NCBI GenBank assembly: GCA_032718475.1
Contig: JAUCBJ010000326.1
Span: 35,951-99,950, forward strand
Reading direction: 5' to 3'
Length of the DNA stretch: 64,000 bases
Origin: Nemertoderma westbladi
Lineage: Eukaryota; Xenacoelomorpha; Nemertodermatida; Nemertodermatidae
Shown in pieces: positions 37,150 through 45,589 of the stretch. Below the pieces are notes generated by a model. The model worked only from the letters and a program-made list of their open reading frames with translations, was not told the origin of the DNA and ran no database searches. Position 1 is the stretch's first letter; each line of letters starts with the position of its first letter. The position numbers and the translations under genes were made by a program.

Positions 37150-37480
37150 ACAAAATCTTATTTTTTGATGCCATTTCAGATGCCATTAAACCAACGCATG
37201 TGGTAGAAGTAAAATGTCCAACATCAAAACATCCATTCAAAAATCGTATCTTACACAATCGAATATCGTAAGCGCTAAATTCATGTCACAAATCCAACTT
37301 CAAATACTTCTTTGCAATAAACAATGGGCCTTGTTTAGCGTCGCAGATCCATCTTTTGAAATAAATGGCGAAGTGAAAATAGTTGAAGTATCATATGATT
37401 CCATATACATGCAAAGTTTACTGAAAAGTAGTCGTAGCTTCTGGAAGGAATATATATTTCCCAAAATTGTGAAAAAATAG
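37150..37480 (+). pseudogene. YqaJ-like exonuclease/recombinase remnant
   Basis: Two overlapping frames together read like the second half of a YqaJ nuclease domain: THVVEVKCPTSKHPF (the E-x-K catalytic motif) in the first frame (to 37,271), then QIQLQILLCNKQWALFSVAD and FWKEYIFPK in the second (37,214-37,480). A frameshift near 37,260 separates them. TTTTTGATGCCATTTCAG at about 37,160-37,178 could be a 3' splice site. The N-terminal half of the domain, with the conserved GxxxD part, is not visible. YqaJ proteins are phage-type alkaline exonucleases and accompany some eukaryotic DNA transposons; here the copy is dead. Confidence 0.68.
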
Positions 37481-38475
37481 ATAATTAAAAAATTTAAATT
37501 ATACAGTAGTTATAGTTCAACTAAATTCTGATTAATACTGATTGTATTGAGATGGCAGCTGAAGATATTTTTACTACGTCATCCATTACAGCTACATGGA
37601 CTAACTATGTCCACTTACTACTAACTAAGTGCGAATCCACAATCTAATCCAAAGTAATCTAAGTTTTGAAGCTGAATAAAACTTCAATAAGCTACTGGAT
37701 TTCTACCACCTGGCAGTTTTAGCTACAAAATATGTTTTATTTTTATAGCTAACAACTGTATAGTTTGGGAAAAATAATTATTATTCTGGAATAATTAACT
37801 TGTCATGAATCAATTTCCACATTAAGATATCAAATAATGTATTCTTAACACAACACAAAAACACACTAAATAAATATTAGCTACACAATTTATTTTAGTT
37901 ACTAAGAGATTTATATTGTATAGTAACCAATGAACATTTACTGCTGCACTAGTGACGTCACTAGTGCAGTTTTCTGAAACGGCCTGATTTTTCGATGTTG
38001 CTAATTTTGCGTTTTAAAATCGCTATAACTCGGCCAATATTAATTTTTTTTAAGTAAAATTGCTCTCTGGGGTTTTTTCACATGCTCTTTCACATGAAAC
38101 CAACGAAAACTCGAAAAAAAATTTCCGAGTCGTCTACCCCATTAATCGGAAACTGTAAAATTATTTAGCAACAGTAATTGCAGTAAACCGCTATGGGGAT
38201 CCATGCTGGGCTCTAACTGCTGAGGACACCTAATCTTTGGATGGCACATTCGCAAGAATGCTGCGCCGGGTTCACTGTGTCAAGTACAATACGAACATCT
38301 CTAATCCGATACTATATACACCATGTCCTGCAATATATTGGCGTAATCGTAATTCGCGCCTCAACAAAGTCATGGGCTGTCCACCATGCTTATTCGCTCC
38401 ATGAGGCTGCCAAAGCACATTATTATGCACTGGCTGGTCCTCACGGCGAAAACAATGTCCTGCAAAGCGGAGATT

Positions 38476-39242
38476 ATTAATGTGTTTATCTGCTTTGGTT
38501 GGTTTAATTCAATTAAATTATATTAACGTGCTGAGGTTGTGAATGCATTTTATTATCGATGCAAAGGAAGATTGACATAATACTAATAAATTAATACACC
38601 ATACTCTATGAAATTGGTTGCATAATTCGGTTGATTTGTACCCGACCGGACAAGTATTAATCTGTTTAATTCAATAATTTTAACTGTTTCTTTTACAAAA
38701 AAAGTATATTTGTTACATATTTGTTATATTTGAACGACCTTTTTATCCGCATTTTCGAGGAATCGTATATTTTCGAGGTACAGTATGTGCACATTTTGTG
38801 CACATTTTTTCCGAGGCGTTGCCGAGGAAACGTTGCTGCACTTCTACGATTTCGAGTAAATCCGGACTAAAAATGATTTATTTTTGTTTTCTTTTAAAAA
38901 TTCACTTTTTCTCCGCAAAAATACGGACAAAAAACGACTTTTAGCCTAAAATCAACCAACATTTATAATATACTAATATTAATTATTAATATATTACAGA
39001 ATAAAATCTCAACATATAAAATAATAATTTTGGGCTCGTGGGTTAAAAATTCAGATGACCAGAATGAGATAGCAGTTTCCAATAACATCATTATCGGCTA
39101 CGATACTTAATTAAAATAAATATTACAAAATAAAAACGAGTAGAATGTAAAGTAGTATTGTTATGAAAATATAGTTCATGGACGTTAAAAGGTAATATAC
39201 GAAATAAAATATGTTAAAAGGAATAAAATCATGAAGTAATTA
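38476..39242. other. Non-coding AT-rich stretch
   Basis: I see no gene or clear repeat in this 770-bp interval. Confidence 0.5.
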
Positions 39243-39998
39243 AAAATACTACTACTAAAATCGCTGCATTGAAACTGCACATTGAGATGCTATGCCAGCT
39301 TAACAAAACCATTTTGTCACCACCATGCAATCCACAATTGGCAGGCCCAATGCATCGTGCATTAAGAATGCTATGCCGGCTTATCAACAAAATAGCACAG
39401 CCACAACTCCTTATCTCCCATGACATTTGCTAGATCATCCGCATCTTCAAGGCCAGTGTCCTTTAGGAGGCATCTCACGAAAGTCATGGGCTGTACACCA
39501 TGCTTATGTTCTCCACGGGGCTGCCAAAGCACAAGATTGTGCACAAGCTGGTCCTCCTGCGAAAGCAATGTCCTGCAAAGCGGATGCCGCTTTGTTCTAG
39601 TGTCAAGCTTGCTTGGGAACCCAATGAGTCACCTCCAATGTTATATAGTGTCTGGTTGGAGATGTGTGCATTGCACTTGACACAATGAACCCGGCGTAGA
39701 ATTCTTGTGAATGTGTCATCCAGAGATTTGGTGTCCGAAGCAGTTAGAGCCCAGCATAGACTCCCATAGAGGAGTACGGGAACTACTGCTGCTCTAAATA
39801 ATCGGACCTTCAGTTTCCGATTAATCTCTGTGACTTCCAAATCCAGTAAAGCCTATACACGGCTTTTTCCCTTACGTATTCGAAGGTCCTTATCTGACTT
39901 CCGGATCCATGATCCCAGGTAACAGAATTCGTCCTCATGCTCAAGCATACCTTCCTTTGAGCTTGTCCTCGTCCGCGGTCAGAGACTTGCTAAGATAC
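39243..39998 (-). pseudogene. Degenerate RTE-like retrotransposon 3' part
   Basis: Minus-strand copy of the same family as 1895-2656. Two frames remain: 39,840-39,484 (LKVRLFRAAVVPVLLYGSL, DTFTRILRRVHC, IRFAGHCFRR) and 39,568-39,371 (HNLVLWQPRGEHKHG, DLANVMGDKELW). They are shifted against each other near 39,550. Upstream, to about 39,998, the nucleotide match continues over the part that encodes GSWIRKS. Downstream are a 3' UTR of about 130 bp and TAGTAGTAG on the minus strand, giving the 3' end at about 39,243. Confidence 0.85.
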
Positions 39999-40113
39999 TT
40001 GGTAATTAAAATACAGTCTGTAATGTAGAAGGCCCTTTCTGAGTCAATTTCTGATAAAATAGTATGGGGGATCAATGTGAGTCATAAAAAATATATATTA
40101 GCTGAAAGCATCT

Positions 40114-40575
40114 CTAAAAAGGTGTGTCTTTAAAGTGTTGGATATCCGTGACGTTCCTGAGGAGATTAGCAGTTAACTGATTCCAAAGCGTGGGGCTGTA
40201 GGTTTGAAAGGCTCGTCCACCCAGTGTGGAACACTTGGGGCGCGGCACAATGAGTGCGGGGGCGGCGCAACTACGCGTGGTGTGGTGCTCACGAACTTGC
40301 AGCGATTTCATATATTTAATGTATTCCGGTGCTCGGTGGTGCAGGGCTTTAAAAGTTAGCAAAATTATCTTGAATTTAATACGCTGTCTGACCGGCATCC
40401 AGTGTAATTCTCGCAGTGTTGGTGTAATGTGATCGTACTTGGAAACCGATTTTATTAAGTGAGCCTCAGCGTTTTGTACACGTTGAAGTTTCTGTAGTTG
40501 ATAATCCGCTACGTTGTAGAGCAACCCGTTACAATAGTCTAGCCAGTAATGGTGAAAAATATCGAGAGTAAACAT
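40114..40575 (-). pseudogene. CR1/L2-type reverse transcriptase C-terminal fragment
   Basis: A 150-codon frame with the classic C-terminal signature of CR1/L2-like non-LTR elements: LDYCNGLLYNVADYQLQKLQ, RVQNAEAHLI, YDHITPTLRELHWMPVRQRI, FKIILLTFKALH and GRAFQTYSPTLWNQL. The catalytic palm is absent because the 5' side is cut at about 40,560, where a 15-bp minisatellite starts. Non-functional. Confidence 0.85.
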
Positions 40576-41205
40576 AACGTGAGATGAAAAATATCAAGAG
40601 TAAAAATATCGAGAGTAAAAATATCGAGAGTTGAAAAATATCGAGAGTAAAAATAACGTGAGATGAAAAATATCGAGAGTAAAAATATCGAGAGTAAAAA
40701 TATCGAGAGTAAAAATGTCGAGAGTAAAAATATCGAGAGTAAAAATATCGAGAGTAAAAATATCGAGAGTAAAAATATCGAGTGTTGAAAAATATCGAGA
40801 GTAAAAATATCGAGAGTAAAAATATCGAGAGTAAATATATCGAGAGTAAAAATATCGAGAGTTGAAAAATATCGAGAATAAAAATAACGAGTATTGAAAA
40901 ATAACGCGATTAAAAAATAACGCGATTAAAAAATATCGAGAGTAAAAATAACGTGAGATGAAAAATACCGAGAGTAAAAATATCGAGAGTAAAAATTCCG
41001 AGAGTAAAAATATCGAGTGTTGAAAAATATCGAGAGTAAAAATAACGAGTATTGAAAAATAACGCGATTAAAAAATAACGCGATTAAAAAATATCGAGAG
41101 TAAAAATAACGTGAGAAGAAAAATACCGAGAGTAAAAATATCGAGAGTAAAAATATCGAGAGTAAAAATATCGAGAGTTAAAAATATCGAGAGTAATTTT
41201 TCTAA
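40560..41205. repeat. 15-bp minisatellite (ATCGAGAGTAAAAAT)n
   Basis: About 40 units of ATCGAGAGTAAAAAT with variants such as AACGTGAGATGAAAAAT, AACGAGTATTGAAAAAT and AACGCGATTAAAAAAT. The array starts exactly where the CR1/L2 fragment is truncated, and the minus-strand reading (TLDIF repeated) passes into that frame. Confidence 0.92.
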
Positions 41206-41475
41206 TAAGGGTTGTAGTCGAGTAGACGCTTGGTACATTTTACTGACGAACCGTTCTCCAGCGTATGACTGCAATTTTATTTGCTCATGATGTTGTTCAA
41301 CATTATAACAATAAATTTTCGCTATAAAGACTTTGGGAAAGGTTGAGCAATTTTTTTTATTGCCGTTTGTTTGGAGGATAAAATCATAACAAAATTACCA
41401 AAAGAATGTTAATCTATGTAGAGAATGTGTTAGCAACAACATTAAACATTCTAGAATATTATGTTTTTATGATTC

Positions 41476-41620
41476 AAAACATTGCAGTAATAAGTTACAT
41501 TTAGGCAATGAAATTTATTATGATTCAAAACACTGCAGTAATAAGTTACATTTAGGCAATGAAAATTTATTATGATTCAAAACACTGCAGTAATAAGTTA
41601 CATTTAGGCAATGAAAATGA
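41476..41620 (+). repeat. Triplicated ~50-bp unit in the element leader
   Basis: ATGATTCAAAACA(T/C)TGCAG with TAATAAGTTACATTTAGGCA and ATGAAA occurs three times. Copy 2 has the corresponding sequence once (about 57,460-57,500), so the expansion is specific to copy 1. Confidence 0.85.
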
Positions 41621-41689
41621 CCTTAAAGAGAGTTGGAGGCGACGAGTGCTTTGGCTAACATAATTAAAAAATATTGTGATTAATAGTGA

Positions 41690-41956
41690 CATTTAGTTTT
41701 GAGAAAGATTGCCTTATCTGGATCTACCGCCTTATGTAAGGCGATAGATCCAAAAAATCAAAAAGTTGGAAACGCTAGAAATATGCAGCGATAGCAATAT
41801 GAGAAAGGACTTTTGCCATTTGCGAAACAAGATTGCCGCGACACGAAGAATTAGCTGGAAATTTGAAGATTCCGTTGGATTTGGGAGATGGTGAGCTTGA
41901 AGACCTAACTATTTTGGGAACCCGATTCTATCGAAGTTGTTACGTCAATTTTAAAG
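41690..41956 (+). pseudogene. Exon 1 remnant of the PIN-like/CXC gene, copy 1
   Basis: The sequence aligns with exon 1 of copy 2 (GATTGCCTTATCTG, AAGGCGATAGATCC, ATGCAGCGATGGCAA-like and TTGGATTTGGGAGATGGTGA). The part 41,833-41,956 stays open and reads HEELAGNL, LDLGDGELEDLTILG and FYRSCYVNF, parallel to the intact exon. The donor AAAG|GTAA at 41956/41957 matches the copy 2 donor. Upstream indels destroy the frame. Confidence 0.8.
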
Positions 41957-42389
41957 GTAATATACTTAATGTACACCACCATTTAATATATAGAATATTG
42001 TATAATACTTATATTTAAAAAGATTTGTATTTTCGCTTTACAATTGTTGTTGGAAAAGAATTTTAAAACGTCTCCATACAATCTAATCTAGCCACGGCCC
42101 TATCAAGCATTATTGATCATTTTATACTACTTTTTATGTAGCTATTTTTAAGTTTTGATACATATAAATATTCTGGAACATATTGCCGTTACCCAACATT
42201 TATACAATATTATTGTATTTTTTTTTAAATATTTCAGATTTTATTTATTTATTTTAAAATATGGCAGATTTTTTTTGTTATGATAGAAATATTTTTTCAA
42301 CTTTATTTGTTTATAACAAAGGCCTATATAAAAAAAAATGTGAATAAAACGCAACATAAAAAGAGGAACCCTTTCTATGTGAGGCCTAA

Positions 42390-43360
42390 TCCTATATAGA
42401 ATCATTTTATTGTATATTTTGGCAGCTACCACAAACAGACAGATCCCACGATAGTTTGTTGGTATACCGAGGTCTCCTTTCTTGGGGAGAGGCTTTAGTT
42501 GACCTTTAATCCAAATTGGTGGTGGATTTTCCCCTTTTAACATCCGGTTGCAATCATCCGAAAATGGTATTTTTAGCACTCATGTTTTCCATACCTATTC
42601 AGGGATTTCACCTAATCCACTCGCTTTATAATTGGACATGCTTTTAATACTTTCTCAACCTTGTTGATGTTTTCGGCTGTTGGTTGTTCAGTTTTTACTT
42701 TGGAGTAGGAGTATCTTAACATCTTCTCTCTTGCGATTTTGAACTTCTACTGTGTGAGCTTCCTTTACTGCATTGTCAGTTCTGAGTTTCTCCCAGTCGT
42801 AGTTGATTTGCTTGCTTGTCCTGAGTTTACTGGCTCTCAAACTGAGTCTGAGCTCTGCAGTCTGGTCTGGTCCGAACAAATTAGGTTGAACGAGCTGACT
42901 ACTGTATGCCTCGCAGTTAAATGTCCATCCTTACTCTTTTCGAATGTGGTGTTTGTAGGTATCAATGACTTTATAAGCCCTTTCAAATCTTCTAGTCCTT
43001 CACTGCTTGTTCTGTCTCTGATGCATTGGAATTTTTATTTTCGATGGGGTTTAGTGTCAGAAGTGTAAATGGACTTAGGAGAATTCATACTCAACCAATT
43101 GAAACCTTGACCGAATTGCGTTCTGCTGAATTTGCAGACTGGAAGTGGATGGACGTTATACTGTAAACGTCCATTTCAAATGTCATTCATTATACTTGAT
43201 GGCAATGTCTCATGACTAATCTGATATTATTGAATACAAATGACGTCGATGTAATATTCCATTGCCAGAACTGCAATAATGTTTGCTAAGCAGTTTTAGA
43301 GTGCGTGCGTTCATTGTAGCAATATTTAGTGTCTTTCTAAGTTTCAACAGGTTGGTTCTC
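42390..43360 (-). pseudogene. Decayed RTE-like retrotransposon (EN start and RT start)
   Basis: Three minus-strand islands of one element occur in the correct order: LNIATMNARTLKL, typical of an endonuclease start (about 43,350-43,305); LSLRASKLRTSKQINYDWEK and AHTVEVQNR, typical of the EN-RT connector (42,879-42,690); and GQLKPLPKKGDLGIPTNYRG with AAKIYNKMILYRI, the start of the reverse transcriptase (42,579-42,400). The catalytic RT half is absent. The pieces lie inside copy 1 of the TIR element. Confidence 0.75.
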
Positions 43361-43844
43361 ATTCTGCTCGACCTTCTTTCATTCACTGCGGTCTATAAAA
43401 TGAGTACCTGTTGAATTACTGGGAACAAACCTTGGGATACGAGTAGCACCAGTCATACCTTCGGGTAGCAGCTACTGAAGAGAGAGCCAGGAGCATGTTA
43501 CAGTGGCACGTTATTCTAACCAAAATGATAAACGAAAGTCAATTGAACAGGTTACAGTTTTATTTTTGGGAGTAACCAGCTGTTATTTGCGTCGATTTTT
43601 CCCTGGAGAGGGATGAATTTTGATTGCGACTAAAGGCCCTCCCTATCTTCGAAGAGATGCCTTCAGTCCGACTGTTTGATTGGCTTTTTTTACTATTGTA
43701 TAATGCAGATATTGATATATTAATCGAATTCCTAGAACTTTTAATTCCTGCAAAGCTAACCTAGCATTGCGAATTATCTTGCACAAAATATAATGAAAGT
43801 ATTATTTATTTCAGATGTAAAATTTAGAATTAAAGGAAACTGCA
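43361..43844. other. Non-coding part of TIR element copy 1 / RTE-like leader
   Basis: No gene; the left part may be the 5' leader of the RTE-like copy and the right part an intron remnant before the last exon. Confidence 0.45.
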
Positions 43845-44030
43845 GCAGTCAAGAATGAATATAAGAAGAGCGGGCTCGCAAGTATTATTCTGGAGAGCGG
43901 CTGTAGATAATATGCGGCGGGCAGCCGCCACTATAGCCTACAAACTTTGGTTGGATGTGGGAGCAATTTGTAAATTGGTCTTTAAAATTTTATTGCAAGT
44001 GTGCGAGCAAGGACTGTGATAACGTGTTAA
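43845..44030 (+). pseudogene. Last-exon remnant of the PIN-like/CXC gene, copy 1
   Basis: Nucleotides align with exon 4 of copy 2: AATATAAGAAGAGCGGGCTC, TATTATTCTGGAGAGC, ACAAACTTTGGTTGGATGT, TTTTATTGCAAGTGTGCGAG. Most of the cysteine-rich coding part has been deleted and the frame is lost. Confidence 0.75.
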
Positions 44031-44093
44031 TAATACTGCAAGTATTACTGCAAGTGGCTGACTGCGGACTGCTAAATACTGCTGTACTGCAAT

Positions 44094-45556
44094 ATGCCTG
44101 GCTCTACTACCGGTACGACAGGGCCTAGTATAATAATAAATAATATTCTCTGCTTTGCTTGGCATCGCCATTTACGGGGTGTCCCCAACGGTGATATAGT
44201 TAAAACTATGAACTGCTGGCCTGAATTTCTGTTACAAGACATTGTCTCTGCCCGAACAATATTGTCCAACTGCTTGGCTAATGATAGGAGTGAGTTTCTC
44301 AAACGTGTCACCAAACGGCATTCTGGTGATAACAAACGTGAAACTTATATCAAAGATATACTGGATGTCTTTGAGTTTGCAGGCTTCATTACGCTTCCTG
44401 CTGATAGCAAACCGGTATTCGTAGTAGAAGACTTTGGTGTCTTACCGCCTATTCTTCCTGACAGCATTAAACTTGCTCTAACTGTTAATGATGTACATGA
44501 CATCAAGCTACGGCTCTCTGCTTTGGAACAGGGCAGGTTAGCTACTGCTAGGCCTATTGCTTCTGACACCGTTCCTGGGGGCCCTTCTTGTAGGGGTGGG
44601 GATGATAAGATAAGTTCTGAGTCGATCATCTCTGACTTGAACATAAATTGCTGTATCGGTACCGGTACTACCGACGGGACAACTGATTGGAATTCTCAAG
44701 TTGAAATGGCTGAGACAGCCAAGGCGGCTGATACTACCGGTAGGCCTTCACAAACCTGTGCTTCTAATTATTCCAAAGCTGTTACCAATCGTCCACTCAC
44801 CCAACTAAAGGATACCAGCACCAGCAATGATTTCATTGTGGTATCAAAACGGAAACAACAGAAACAGATGCGGACCGGATGCAGACATCTAGTGCAACTG
44901 TGACTTCCAATAGGCCTGATAACCAACCAAACCGTAACCCACAACGCCGACAACAACGAACCATTGTTGGAACCGGGATGGGTGGTTCCCACAAAAATAC
45001 TACCGGTAGTACCACGATCTGCGGAGTAAAACGACTTAGACAACTATTTGTTTCAAGGATTGAAACTTGCTACACTTCAACTGATGTGCTACATCACATT
45101 AGAACCGCGTTTAATGTCACAGTAGAGAAATGCGAACAGATAGCAACTCGGTTTAATTCGTACAACTCATTCGTTGTAACTTGTCGACAGGAAGCGTCAG
45201 ATAAGCTACTGAGTGACACAAATCTCCACCTCTGGCCAGAAGGCGTCATTGCTCATTACTGGTCAGGTCCAAGAAATCCGCGATTGCCTACTGATACATC
45301 TATTGGAAAAAACAACAATCCTGCATTTATTCCTTCTTCGGATATCTCTACAAGTACTACTACAAAAGATACCGGTACTGGCGCTCAACTGGGTAGTAAT
45401 AACCGCGACAGATTGGGTTTGGAAGAGGGAACATCCACCTCTACAGCCTCAGCTGAGAAGGTTGTATTAGTCACGGACGATGACGTCGTCCAAGTGAGCG
45501 ATCCTCCGCCTGTTAGCCTCAGTTCCAACATCTACAATCATCTTTCTTCGGAATAG
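44094..45556 (+). pseudogene. ORF1 (RNA-binding type) with one frameshift
   Basis: The first frame (44,094-44,903, 269 codons) contains ILDVFEFAGF, DFGVLPPILPDSIKL and DVHDIKLRLSALEQG, plausibly followed by a coiled coil. The second frame (44,879-45,556, 225 codons) carries the C-terminal domain common in ORF1 of CR1-like elements: LFVSRIETCYTSTDVLHHI, YNSFVVTC and LWPEGVIAHYW. Both frames are open together between 44,831 and 44,903, so one indel there, probably around 44,870-44,885, separates them. I see no slippery heptamer that would suggest programmed frameshifting. There is no zinc-knuckle cluster. Its role would be to bind the element RNA and form the RNP. A genuine two-ORF organisation is a less likely alternative. 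Confidence 0.75.
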
Positions 45557-45589
45557 TCTGCGCCGTCTCTAGTAACAATAATCAACATT

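Larger units (their letters stand above)
36469..38140 (+). mobile_element. TIR DNA transposon with YqaJ remnant (ISL2EU-like)
   Basis: The ends GGGGTAGACGACTCGG... (36469-36656) and ...CCGAGTCGTCTACCCC (37953-38140) are inverted repeats of 188 bp with two mismatches that I can see. Weaker inverted similarity continues inward to about 36,930 and 37,705. The element interrupts an RTE-like fragment whose intact sequence is known from 1895-2695; comparison gives a 2-bp target duplication AT (36467-36468 and 38141-38142). The interior keeps a YqaJ-like nuclease fragment. A 2-bp AT duplication together with a YqaJ protein fits the ISL2EU (IS4EU) group as I remember it; no transposase gene remains, so this is a non-autonomous, internally deleted copy. 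Confidence 0.8.
36438..38475 (+). pseudogene. RTE-like retrotransposon fragment, split and partly inverted
   Basis: The same family as at 1895-2656. Bases 36441-36468 match element positions around 2171-2195, and 38141-38327 continue from there (CGGAAACT, then GGGATCCATGCTGGGCTCTA and ACCTAATCTTTGGATGG). The two halves are separated by a 1672-bp TIR element at 36469-38140. From about 38,328 to 38,475 the family continues in reverse orientation (GGGCTGTCCACCATGCTTAT, GGCTGGTCCTCACGG, TCCTGCAAAGCGGAG), so an inversion or a recombined second copy ends the fragment. It is non-coding and decayed. Confidence 0.8.

Noticed and set aside
42739-43068. 109-codon plus-strand frame with a hydrophobic N-terminus
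   Set aside because: It lies antisense to recognisable RTE-like EN-RT connector sequence.
44879-44901. Programmed -1 frameshift site in ORF1
   Set aside because: No X-XXY-YYZ heptamer in the overlap; an indel is simpler.
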